A stretch of DNA of 64,000 nt. Source: Chryseobacterium camelliae. Lineage in GTDB: Bacteria; Bacteroidota; Bacteroidia; Flavobacteriales; Weeksellaceae. Shown piece by piece: positions 42,212 through 50,478 of the stretch; the stretch's first letter is position 1, and each line of letters opens with the position of its first letter. Where the stretch lies: NCBI RefSeq assembly GCF_002770595.1, contig NZ_CP022986.1, positions 1,798,001-1,862,000 on the forward strand. Reading direction: 5' to 3'. The translations under genes and the position numbers were made by a program. The notes beneath the pieces were generated by a model. The model was given only the letters and a program-made list of their open reading frames with translations, had not been told where the DNA came from and made no database searches.

Positions 42212-42598
42212 TTAAGCCGCTCCTAATTTAATTCTAAGGTTTTCAATAAGGTTTTCCCAATACATGGCATTTTCTTCCTCATCTCCCTCTTCACAGAAAT
42301 CCGTAATATTCAGGGCAAGATCCTCTGTAATATCATCAACCGTAATGGTCATTTCAAAAAAATGTTTGGTCCCTTCATCCTCTTCCCATCTGAAACGGAC
42401 AAAACCTTCAGGCTTATATCTAATCAATGTTGCTTTCTCAGCAGGGCCTCCTCCCCAGCTAAAAAAGAAATCATCACCTTTCTCCGTAACTTCATCCGCA
42501 AACCATTCGGAAAGCCCTTCAGCGGTCGCCAGATATTCGTATAAAATCTCTGACAGACAATGCATTGGAAATTCGTAATGGACTTTATGTTTCGACAT
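42212..42598 (-). CDS. START-like (SRPBCC) domain protein
   Basis: 128 residues. HYEFPMHCLSEILYEYLATAEGLSEWFADEV is the N-terminal part of an AHSA1/START-like helix-grip fold, and the rest (FSWGGGPAEKATLIRYKPEGFVRFRW) fits the Bacteroidota START_2 group. Such proteins bind hydrophobic ligands; no ligand is known. It lies 73 bases upstream of the class IV aminotransferase-like gene on the same strand, so the two may be co-transcribed. Confidence 0.8.
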   Translation of the reverse strand: MSKHKVHYEFPMHCLSEILYEYLATAEGLSEWFADEVTEKGDDFFFSWGGGPAEKATLIRYKPEGFVRFRWEEDEGTKHFFEMTITVDDITEDLALNITDFCEEGDEEENAMYWENLIENLRIKLGAA

Positions 42599-42731
42599 AT
42601 AATCTTTGTTTTATCGTCCCGCAATATATAAATTAATTTTTTTATTACGCAAACTTGTAATTAATTTTTTATATAATCCATATGATATTTATCAGAGATT
42701 TTTAAATGCGTGTTTAACTGTATTTCAAATG

Positions 42732-42758
42732 AAAAACCCCTCAGGAAATGAAGGGGTT
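42732..42758 (-). terminator. Terminator of the class III aminotransferase gene
   Basis: On the minus strand AACCCCT and AGGGGTT pair and a run of T follows. Confidence 0.75.
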
Positions 42759-42763
42759 CATGA

Positions 42764-43945
42764 TCAGTTATTATTTAAAACATCAAGGATTACAGCGCAT
42801 CCTTCACGGATCTCATCCAATGAGATCGTCAGCGGAGGGGAAATCCTCATGTATTCGTTCCTGTAAAGCTGCCAGAAAACAATCAGTCCTTTTTCCATGC
42901 ATTTTTTGGCTACTTCCAGCGTATATTCCGGAGCGCCGAGGTTGACGGCCAGCATCAGTCCCTTACCGTTGATATTTTTAATCTTCGGATGAACCAGCAA
43001 TTCCCTGAATAATGCCTCCTTTTCATCTACCTCATCCATCAGCCCGCTTTCCAGTACTTCTTTCAGAGTGGCATGACTCGCAGCAGCGATCAGCGGATTT
43101 CCGCCAAAGGTCGTAATGTGTCCCAGTTTTGGGGAGTGGGTTAAGGTTTCCATAATTTTACGGGAACTCATAAAGGCTCCTACCGGCACTCCGCCGCCCA
43201 TTCCTTTCCCCATCACGAGGATATCGGGAACGATTCCGAAATGCTCGAATGAAAACAGCTTTCCGGTCCTTCCGAAACCCGGCTGAATTTCATCCAGGAT
43301 CAGAAGTGCCCCCACTTCTTCGCATCTTTTTTTAAGCTTTCTGAGATAGTCTCTATCCGGAACCAGGAACCCTGCCGCTCCCTGTATGGTTTCCAGGATC
43401 ACACAGGCTGTTTTTTCGGTAATCAGGTCAAGGTCCTGCTCATCATTAAAGCTGATGAAGGTAACCATCGGCAATAAAGGCCGGAATTCACGCTTATGAA
43501 TTTCATTTCCGGACACACTGAGTGCCCCATGGGTGTTCCCGTGATAGGAGTTTTTAAATGATATGATTTCTTCCCTTCCGGTATAGCGTTTGGCCAGTTT
43601 AAGGCTTCCGTCAATGGCTTCCGCCCCGCTGTTGACCAGATAGGTAATTTCCAAAGGATCCGGCGTGGCTTCCGCAAGCAGCCTGCATAAGGCTACAGGC
43701 TGTTCCTGGGCATACTCTCCGTACACCATTACATGAAGGTATTGGTCTGCCTGATCTTTAATGGCTTTAACCACTTTTGGATGGGAATGTCCCAGGGTAT
43801 TGGCAGAAACACCGGCTACGAAATCAAGGTATCTTTTTCCGTCTTTTCCGTAAATATAACTTCCTTCCGCTTTTTCCACTTCAAAACCTGCCGCATAGGG
43901 TGTTGTCTGAGCCTGGTAGGCAAAGAAATCTTTTTGCATTTCCAT
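42764..43945 (-). CDS. Class III aminotransferase (acetylornithine/ornithine type)
   Basis: 393 residues, PLP-dependent fold type I. NSGAEAIDGSLKLAKRY and SYHGNTHGALS bind the cofactor phosphate and ring; DEIQPGFGRTG (Asp218, Glu219) and VMGKGMGGGVPVGAF with Lys247 form the active site. Sequence resembles acetylornithine and related omega-aminotransferases. No arginine or other biosynthetic genes are adjacent, so the substrate is uncertain. It is transcribed alone. Confidence 0.88.
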   Translation of the reverse strand: MEMQKDFFAYQAQTTPYAAGFEVEKAEGSYIYGKDGKRYLDFVAGVSANTLGHSHPKVVKAIKDQADQYLHVMVYGEYAQEQPVALCRLLAEATPDPLEITYLVNSGAEAIDGSLKLAKRYTGREEIISFKNSYHGNTHGALSVSGNEIHKREFRPLLPMVTFISFNDEQDLDLITEKTACVILETIQGAAGFLVPDRDYLRKLKKRCEEVGALLILDEIQPGFGRTGKLFSFEHFGIVPDILVMGKGMGGGVPVGAFMSSRKIMETLTHSPKLGHITTFGGNPLIAAASHATLKEVLESGLMDEVDEKEALFRELLVHPKIKNINGKGLMLAVNLGAPEYTLEVAKKCMEKGLIVFWQLYRNEYMRISPPLTISLDEIREGCAVILDVLNNN

Positions 43946-44122
43946 TCGTTAAAATTTCAGCAAAGCTAGTAAAGATTTTTGAAAATCAGAGTTTCGGAAA
44001 GATCGGTCATTAATGATATGCTGATAGGCATAGAAAAAGGCTGGTCAGGAATAAGATAAAATCCTGGTGAAAATCAGACAAAATAATCAGTGTCATAACT
44101 TCTCTGCACCCTTTACATAAAA

Positions 44123-44146
44123 ATCACCCTTACGAATAAGGGTGAT
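44123..44146 (-). terminator. Orphan minus-strand terminator-like hairpin
   Basis: ATCACCCTTA and TAAGGGTGAT pair perfectly around CGAA; on the minus strand TTTTTATG follows. It is about 320 bases beyond the nearest upstream gene end and past another terminator, so it may end an unannotated short RNA. Confidence 0.55.
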
Positions 44147-44391
44147 ACACCAAATCACAAAATATTAATATAAATTCACCTCATGTTTTCACCCCTTCAT
44201 GATTCAAATATAAACAAATTCCTGAATAATAATATGAGTATGACAAAAATTTAACATTTTTTCTGAAATTATTTTCCGAGTATTAGAGTATATCGTTATT
44301 ATAAATTAAGTAAATTGAATATTTAAATCCTTTTTCGGATTTATAATTGAAAAAGGATTAATATATAAACCACTGATTAACAACAATAAAA

Positions 44392-44418
44392 AATCCGTTA
44401 CAAAAGAGGTAACGGATT
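44392..44418 (-). terminator. Terminator of the OstA/LptA-like gene
   Basis: AATCCGTTAC and GTAACGGATT pair perfectly around AAAAGAG, followed on the minus strand by TTTTTATT. Confidence 0.85.
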
Positions 44419-44442
44419 GTTTATATCCTGTAAAGCTTCATT

Positions 44443-46188
44443 TTATCTGCGTGTCCGCTTAGGCTTTTTGGCTTCTTCTTTAGCTTTTTCCTTTTCAATA
44501 TTTTCCTGGACCTGGTCGTAGAGCGAAGTGTCCGCCTGATATTTGACCTCTTCATAGTTCGGAGAGTCTACCAGAATATCCTGCCATTTCCTGATTCTGT
44601 CTTTGGTGTTCCAGTTAAAATCCGGGAATTTCCTTTTTGACGGTTCTATCATGCTCATCGGATACGTATCTGAATTGGCTCCGACACTGCACGAAATAAT
44701 CTGAAGAGCCTTTTCTTCAAACAAAGCTCCGATAATACCACAGGTGGATAGCGTAATTCCTACCCGCTCCGGTTTTTTCGTCTGTTGGTTTTCTTCATCT
44801 ACATAGACAATAGACTGTGCATTTCCGATAACCTTCGCTTCTTTGATATTATTATTCTGGTAATAGACGGTCATGAACTTTCCTTTAACCTGGTTGAATT
44901 CATCCTTCAGGCTCAGTGAATCCACTTTGCTGATTGCAAATGCATTCCCCAGTACTTTCAAGGAGTCTATATTCTCGGTCTGGGTATTGAAATAGGCTTC
45001 CACCTTATCTCCGGTAACCTGTTTTTCACCGCTCCAGAGATAGGGGTTCCTGTACATATGCATGACACCATCCGTTTCATTGAAAGCAATGGAATCGGCC
45101 CTCCCCTGAGCATTGGATTTATAAAAACGGGCTTTACGGAATGCCCTTAAAAAGCTTTTTTTCACTGTAGCATCCAGGGAGTCCGGCCTTTGGTATGAAA
45201 TAATCTTCTCCGATGCAAAATACAGGGAATCTTTTTCAAATATCTTGACCGCATACGGATTTTTAGTCATCATCGCGGAATCCTTCTTTTCGAATATTTC
45301 TCCGTACCCGCCCTTGATATACCTTTTTTCATTCGGATCATCCAGGGTTACATTTCCTGTCGCAGTTCCGAACCCCGTAAGCTGATTATAGTACATATCA
45401 TCTCCGGTAAGGATCTTATCGTTATAAAAAATCCTGGAATTCTTTTTCAGAAAGGCTTCTTTGGTATTCATCCGATAGGTTCCCAGCTCGGTGTAGACCC
45501 TGTTTCTGGGATTCTTACGACTCGTAATCGTGGTTGGACCGAAAAATTCCGCAATTTTAGTGTTCTGGTTCTGCTTGATGTTGGGACCTTCAATAATATA
45601 GTCGGGACTATCGATCTTGACATTGCCTACAAAATCGATCATTTTGGTATCGAGGAAATAGGTAGCGGATTTGGTATACATCACATTCTGTCCGTCCGTG
45701 ATGGTCCCTCCTGTATTGAAATATGCCTGGTTGGAAAGCCGGTCATAATACAGGATCTCCGTTTTGATCGTCTGTTTCGGATCGGTAAGAACGACATTTT
45801 TACGGGCAACCCCTTTTTGGGTATTGGCATCATATTCCATTTCCCCGGCTGTGATAACGGAACCGTCGGTATTCTGAAGCCTGGTATTCCCTATAGCCTT
45901 AACGAAGTTTTCTTCATCATAAATGATGACTTCATCTGCGGTAAGTATGGAGCCCTGATGTTCGATCTTCACATTTCCGGTGAGATAACGGTTACCGTCA
46001 TATTTAGCAGGATCCTTAATGATCTTATCAGCATTGATGATATGAATCCTGTCCTGTGGATTCAGCTGCGGCGGTGTGGCATTTTTAACCGGGTTCTGAA
46101 GATACGGGTCCCTCTGCGCAGGCTTTAGTTTTTCCTGTGCGAAGACTGACGTTGAAACCAGAAATAACAGAGCAAATAAAAACCTCAT
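44443..46188 (-). CDS. OstA/LptA-like periplasmic LPS-transport protein
   Basis: 581 residues. A signal peptide (FALLFLVSTSVFAQ) is followed by repeated OstA-type beta segments: INADKIIKDPAKYDGNRYLTGNVKIEHQGSILTADEV region, then DFVGNVKIDSPDYIIEG and TGFGTATGNVTLDDP. This is the beta-jellyroll ladder of LptA and the N-terminal part of LptD, here in several copies. It likely helps carry lipopolysaccharide across the periplasm. The C-terminus is Lys/Arg-rich (EEAKKPKRTRR). It begins three bases after the Fur-like gene ends, so the two form an operon. Confidence 0.85.
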   Translation of the reverse strand: MRFLFALLFLVSTSVFAQEKLKPAQRDPYLQNPVKNATPPQLNPQDRIHIINADKIIKDPAKYDGNRYLTGNVKIEHQGSILTADEVIIYDEENFVKAIGNTRLQNTDGSVITAGEMEYDANTQKGVARKNVVLTDPKQTIKTEILYYDRLSNQAYFNTGGTITDGQNVMYTKSATYFLDTKMIDFVGNVKIDSPDYIIEGPNIKQNQNTKIAEFFGPTTITSRKNPRNRVYTELGTYRMNTKEAFLKKNSRIFYNDKILTGDDMYYNQLTGFGTATGNVTLDDPNEKRYIKGGYGEIFEKKDSAMMTKNPYAVKIFEKDSLYFASEKIISYQRPDSLDATVKKSFLRAFRKARFYKSNAQGRADSIAFNETDGVMHMYRNPYLWSGEKQVTGDKVEAYFNTQTENIDSLKVLGNAFAISKVDSLSLKDEFNQVKGKFMTVYYQNNNIKEAKVIGNAQSIVYVDEENQQTKKPERVGITLSTCGIIGALFEEKALQIISCSVGANSDTYPMSMIEPSKRKFPDFNWNTKDRIRKWQDILVDSPNYEEVKYQADTSLYDQVQENIEKEKAKEEAKKPKRTRR

Positions 46189-46191
46189 TGA

Positions 46192-46668
46192 TCAGTCATT
46201 CTTGGTACCGTAAAAATACAGCGAATGGGAATCGATTTTCACGCCGAAAGCGTCTTCTATAGCTTCTTTTATTCCCTGGATCCTCGGATCACAGAATTCG
46301 ATGATTTCCTCTATCTCCTTATCGGAATCTTTTTTATAGATCACCAGGTGATCATGCTGTTTATCGAAATAAGACTTCTCATAGGATGAAGACGTCAGGG
46401 TCTTTTCTCCGAACTGGTGCTTCCGGATCAGCCCGGCATCCAGGAAGATCTCAATAGTATTGTAGATGGTCGCTTTGGAAACATGATATTTCTTCTGCAT
46501 CATCAGCAAATACAGGTCATCCACATTGAAGTGGTGGTCCATATTGTAGATTTCCTCCAGTATCGTATATCGTTCAGGCGTGTTTCTGAAACCTTTTTCT
46601 AATAAATAGTTTCTTAACACATCTTTGATTAAGGCAATATTTTTCTCTTTTTGTAAAGTATCCATCAA
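46192..46668 (-). CDS. Fur-family transcriptional regulator lacking the CxxC zinc sites
   Basis: 158 residues (Met at 46668, or Met at 46665). The winged helix is clear (LEKGFRNTPERYTILEEIY, HVSKATIYNTIEIFLDAGLI), as is the HDHLV metal-region motif. The following residues read IYKKDSDKEIEEIIEFCDP, with an insertion and no CxxC where Fur, Zur and PerR normally carry structural zinc cysteines. It may therefore sense metal differently. It is transcribed ahead of the OstA-like gene, an unusual pairing that suggests the regulator and envelope gene are co-regulated. Confidence 0.85.
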   Translation of the reverse strand: MMDTLQKEKNIALIKDVLRNYLLEKGFRNTPERYTILEEIYNMDHHFNVDDLYLLMMQKKYHVSKATIYNTIEIFLDAGLIRKHQFGEKTLTSSSYEKSYFDKQHDHLVIYKKDSDKEIEEIIEFCDPRIQGIKEAIEDAFGVKIDSHSLYFYGTKND

Positions 46669-46732
46669 AAAAATTATCTACAAATTTATTGAAATTTATT
46701 GAATTAGACGAAGATGTGTTATGTTAAAGAAT

Positions 46733-48736
46733 TTAACTATTATGCCTGAAAAACTCTGACTGTTCTATTCTGGAGCCTGCAACACACTCTTCTGTAATAG
46801 GAGCCGATTCCACCACGACATTATGTGAAGTCACGCCCCATGCCTTGAAATCGTCACTTCCGATATATTTTACGAAGTTATAAATATTGAGGATGATCTT
46901 CTCTTTTACCGTCAACAGAATATCGTTGATATAGGTATTATCTATGATCACATATTTTAGATCCGGAGGAATATTATGTGCCCTGAGCGACGGGTGGCTG
47001 CTCCTTGAAGGAATAGTCCCGTCTGCCATCAGATCCCTCAGTACCATGTCAAAATAATCATTGATCCTTCTGTCGATCTTAAATCCTAACAGGAAATTAA
47101 TCTTATAGATGGTTCCCGGCAGGACTTCATCTACGGTATATTTAAAAGTATATGGATCCTCTTGGTTGACGATATTCAGGATGAAGTAATGATCTGCCCT
47201 TTTAGGCTGTTTTTTGATGATGGAATAGATGATTTTAGACTCCACTTCCCCATAGCGTTTGGCACGGCTCAGATAAGCTAAGTTAGTCGCATATTTGGGA
47301 ATGGTCTCATCCAGTTTCATGTCCTTGATGATCGGGATATAATTGTCCAGCTTGACAAATTTGATGAATTTGGTCTTGATCTGACGGCCGTTATACCATG
47401 CATACATGCATACTCCGATAGAACCGGCCAGAACTACTGTGATCCAGCCGCCTTCGAGGAATTTAATCACGTTGGCACTGAAGAATCCAAGTTCGATAGC
47501 CATATAGACCATCGCAAAGACCAGGATAAATACTTTATTAATCCGCTTTTTAAGCAGCCAGAATACCAACAGTATCGTCGTCATGAGCATGGTTACCGTA
47601 ATGGAAAGCCCATACGCCGCTTCCATTTTCCCGGATTCCCTGAAATGGAGCACCACAATGATGCAGAAGAACAAAAGCCCCCAGTTGATCCTAGGGATAT
47701 ACATCTGCCCCTTAACCCCTGAAGGGTAATCAATTTTCTGGTTCGGCCATAAATTCAGTGACATGGCTTCTGAGAAGATCGTAAACGAACCCGTAATCAG
47801 GGCCTGGCTCGCAATGATAGCTGCTGCTGTTGCAAGAATAACGCCCGGTACGATCATCCATTCCTGCATGATCCCGAAAAACGGATTCATAACCGAAAAC
47901 CCCGGCTTACCATAGTTGCTCAGCAGCCACGCACCCTGTCCAAGGTAGTTCAGGATCAGCATGATTTTTACAAAACCCCAGCTTACACGGATATTTTTGG
48001 CTCCGCAATGCCCAAGATCGGAGTATAATGCTTCAGCTCCCGTAGTACACAGGAAAACCGCCCCTAAAATAATAATGGCGCTGGGTGAATCAGCAATGAG
48101 TTTATATGCATAATACGGATTGAAAGACCGCAGGATCTCGAAATTTTCGCTCAGGTGCGACAATCCCAAACCTCCCAGCACAAGAAACCAGATGACCATG
48201 ACCGGCCCGAAGAATTTCCCGATGAAGCTGGTCCCGAACTGCTGCACGACGAATATGACGATAAGTATTCCGATAGTAATAGGAACCACAGGCGTATGCG
48301 GATTATAGATCTGCAGACCTTCTATCGCTGACATTACCGTTAGAGAAGGTGTGATAACCCCGTCAGCTATAAGTGCTGCTGCTCCCACAATAGCAATGAG
48401 ATACAGCCAGCCTTTTTTAAGGTTTTTCACCAGCGAGAAAAGAGCCAGGATACCTCCTTCTCCTTTGTTATCAGCCCTTAAAGCAATAACTACATACTTG
48501 ATGGTGGTTTGAAGCGTGAGCGTCCAGATAATACAGGAAAGTGCTCCTTCGATGTATTCGTTAAAAGGCATGGTATTGCCCGCTCCCCGTGCGTTAACAA
48601 TTGCTTTCATTACGTAAAGCGGTGAAGTACCAATATCTCCGAAAACAATTCCTAAAGAAACCAGTACTCCAATAAAAGAAAGCTTTTTAATGTCAAAGTG
48701 TTGACCGCTTTCTGTAAGTTCTGCCATATCAGCCAA
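46733..48736 (-). CDS. kup: KUP-family potassium uptake transporter
   Basis: 667 residues, close to E. coli Kup. GIVFGDIGTSPLYVMKAI (from about residue 29) and GEGGILALFSL, further on, are family signatures. About twelve transmembrane helices end near residue 460, and a C-terminal cytosolic domain of about 200 residues follows. It imports K+ by proton symport in the inner membrane. Single gene on the minus strand. Confidence 0.93.
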   Translation of the reverse strand: MADMAELTESGQHFDIKKLSFIGVLVSLGIVFGDIGTSPLYVMKAIVNARGAGNTMPFNEYIEGALSCIIWTLTLQTTIKYVVIALRADNKGEGGILALFSLVKNLKKGWLYLIAIVGAAALIADGVITPSLTVMSAIEGLQIYNPHTPVVPITIGILIVIFVVQQFGTSFIGKFFGPVMVIWFLVLGGLGLSHLSENFEILRSFNPYYAYKLIADSPSAIIILGAVFLCTTGAEALYSDLGHCGAKNIRVSWGFVKIMLILNYLGQGAWLLSNYGKPGFSVMNPFFGIMQEWMIVPGVILATAAAIIASQALITGSFTIFSEAMSLNLWPNQKIDYPSGVKGQMYIPRINWGLLFFCIIVVLHFRESGKMEAAYGLSITVTMLMTTILLVFWLLKKRINKVFILVFAMVYMAIELGFFSANVIKFLEGGWITVVLAGSIGVCMYAWYNGRQIKTKFIKFVKLDNYIPIIKDMKLDETIPKYATNLAYLSRAKRYGEVESKIIYSIIKKQPKRADHYFILNIVNQEDPYTFKYTVDEVLPGTIYKINFLLGFKIDRRINDYFDMVLRDLMADGTIPSRSSHPSLRAHNIPPDLKYVIIDNTYINDILLTVKEKIILNIYNFVKYIGSDDFKAWGVTSHNVVVESAPITEECVAGSRIEQSEFFRHNS

Positions 48737-48806
48737 TTTATTTAAGAGCGCAAATTTAAATGAAATTTACAACCCCATGAATTTTTCTTCATGAATATAA
48801 TAAATG

Positions 48807-48833
48807 AAAAAACTTCCTTTCGGAAGTTTTTTT
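48807..48833 (-). terminator. Terminator of pdhB
   Basis: AAAAAACTTCC and GGAAGTTTTTTT pair around TTTC, with T-runs on both strands. Confidence 0.9.
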
Positions 48834-48836
48834 CTA

Positions 48837-49817
48837 TTATTTAACGTACATCGCTTTTTTGATCTCCTCTTTTACCTTATCCAGTTTCGGGAACCATTCT
48901 GCGAATAGTGCCGCTGAATACGGTGCAGGAGCATCCGGAGTCGTAATCCTCTTAATCGGTGCATCCAGGTAATCGAATGCTTTTTGCTGTACCATATAAG
49001 CAATTTCTGAAGCTACGGAACCAAACGGCCATGCTTCTTCAAGCACTACGAGACGATTGGTTTTCTTCACAGATCCTAAAACGGTATCATAATCCAGAGG
49101 ACGTACGGTCCTAAGATCGATAACTTCAACAGAGATTCCTTCTTTAGCCAGATCTTCAGCAGCCTGGATCGCCAGCTTCATGATCTTACCGAAAGAAACC
49201 AGGGTAACATCTGTCCCTTCTCTCTTGATATCCGCTTTCCCGATCGGGATGTAATATTCTTCTTCAGGAACTTCCATTTTATCTCCGTACATCTGTTCAG
49301 ATTCCATGAAAATTACCGGATCATTATCCTGAATAGCAGTTTTCAGCAATCCTTTCGCATCGTAAGGATTGGACGGAACCACTACTTTAAGTCCCGGACA
49401 GTTGGCAAACCAGTTTTCAAAAGCCTGGGAGTGGGTTGCTCCCAATTGCCCTGCAGAAGCTGTAGGACCACGGAAAACGATCGGGCAGTTCCACTGGCCA
49501 CCGCTCATCTGGCGGATTTTTGCAGCGTTGTTGATGATCTGGTCTATTCCTACCAAAGAGAAATTGAACGTCATGAATTCCACGATCGGCCTGTTGCCGT
49601 TCATTGCAGCACCTACGGAAATACCGGTAAAACCAAGTTCTGCGATAGGAGTATCGATTATTCTTTTAGGGCCGAACTCATCCAGCATCCCTTTTGAAGC
49701 TTTGTATGCACCATTATATTCTGCAACCTCCTCACCCATCAGATAAATGGATTCGTCTTTACGCATTTCCTCGCTCATTGCCTGTGCAATTACCTCACGA
49801 AAAGTATATTCTGCCAT
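48837..49817 (-). CDS. pdhB: Pyruvate dehydrogenase E1 component, beta subunit
   Basis: 326 residues of the alpha/beta-type E1 family. MGEEVAEYNGAYKASKG near the N-terminus and the glutamate in PIAELGFTGISVGAAMNG (active-site region) are typical, with HSQAFENWFANCPGLKVV and DLRTVRPLDYDTVL later. It decarboxylates pyruvate with the alpha subunit and passes acetyl to E2. Neither the alpha subunit nor E2 is next to it, so the complex genes are dispersed. The promoter is likely at 49841-49874. Confidence 0.93.
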   Translation of the reverse strand: MAEYTFREVIAQAMSEEMRKDESIYLMGEEVAEYNGAYKASKGMLDEFGPKRIIDTPIAELGFTGISVGAAMNGNRPIVEFMTFNFSLVGIDQIINNAAKIRQMSGGQWNCPIVFRGPTASAGQLGATHSQAFENWFANCPGLKVVVPSNPYDAKGLLKTAIQDNDPVIFMESEQMYGDKMEVPEEEYYIPIGKADIKREGTDVTLVSFGKIMKLAIQAAEDLAKEGISVEVIDLRTVRPLDYDTVLGSVKKTNRLVVLEEAWPFGSVASEIAYMVQQKAFDYLDAPIKRITTPDAPAPYSAALFAEWFPKLDKVKEEIKKAMYVK

Positions 49818-49840
49818 ATGTTTTAGAAAAAATTAAAGTA

Positions 49841-49874
49841 CAAAAATAGTGTTTTTTTGTTAACACATCACAAA
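49841..49874 (-). promoter_or_regulatory. Likely promoter of pdhB
   Basis: On the minus strand TTTG (49874-49871), 22 bases, then TATTTTTG (49848-49841). It gives a leader of about 17 bases. The -33 element overlaps the end of the DUF2147 hairpin. Confidence 0.5.
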
Positions 49875-49903
49875 CGGCATCTCAATTTAATGAAATGCCG
49901 TCT
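49872..49903 (-). terminator. Hairpin after the DUF2147 gene
   Basis: ACGGCAT and ATGCCGT pair, with TCA/TGA continuing inside. Only a short TTTG follows on the minus strand, so it is weak. Confidence 0.5.
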
Positions 49904-49924
49904 GCAATAGTATTTTAATAAAGA

Positions 49925-50344
49925 TTAATTTACTTTCGTCCAGGTCTGGGTTCTTCCAAGTATTGAAACGCCGAGGTAACCTCTTACATTCAGCTGGTCT
50001 CCGCTTCTTGTAATGGTACATTTATAGGTTTTTCCGGTTTTAGGATCTGTGATGGATCCTCCCGTAAACTCACTTCCGTCCTTTTTAAGGCCGCGGATAA
50101 TTTCCATCCCCAGAATCGGTTTGTTTTTACGGTCATCTTTACATTCCACACAGTTCGCATTGGCCGGCTTTATCAAAAGCTGGGAAATTTTCCCGTAATA
50201 TTTACCGTCTGATTTCTTATAGATCTCTACAATAGATTTGGCCTGCTTGGTTTCATCGTCTATCGTTTTCCATTTCCCTTCGATCTGTGCAAAAGACATG
50301 ACACTGAACAGGGAAAAAATAAAGGCTGCTAATAATTTTTTCAT
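49925..50344 (-). CDS. DUF2147-domain exported protein
   Basis: 139 residues with a signal peptide ending FAQ. The body (IEGKWKTIDDETKQAKSIVEIYK, GSITDPKTGKTYKC, LNVRGYLGVSILGRTQTW) matches DUF2147, a small lipocalin-like beta-barrel family. One cysteine pair, CVECKDD, is conserved in the group, and a third is in YKCTI. Its function is unknown; a role in the envelope is inferred from export. Single gene. Confidence 0.9.
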   Translation of the reverse strand: MKKLLAAFIFSLFSVMSFAQIEGKWKTIDDETKQAKSIVEIYKKSDGKYYGKISQLLIKPANANCVECKDDRKNKPILGMEIIRGLKKDGSEFTGGSITDPKTGKTYKCTITRSGDQLNVRGYLGVSILGRTQTWTKVN

Positions 50345-50478
50345 ATTATGGCTGATTTAATTATCAATGATTTAATTTTAATCGTATGGTTAAAAATATA
50401 AATTAATTTCATACAAACAAAACTTTTGTTATCCGTCACATATCAATATGCTGAGTTCCGGCATTGAAAACAATTCCG

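Larger units (their letters stand above)
43946..44442. other. Long AT-rich intergenic region with two hairpins
   Basis: 497 bases upstream of the class III aminotransferase and downstream of the OstA-like gene. It contains the OstA-like gene's terminator at 44392-44418, a separate perfect hairpin at 44123-44146 and a minus-strand TATATTTG box at 44205-44212. No open frame of interest is present. Confidence 0.6.
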
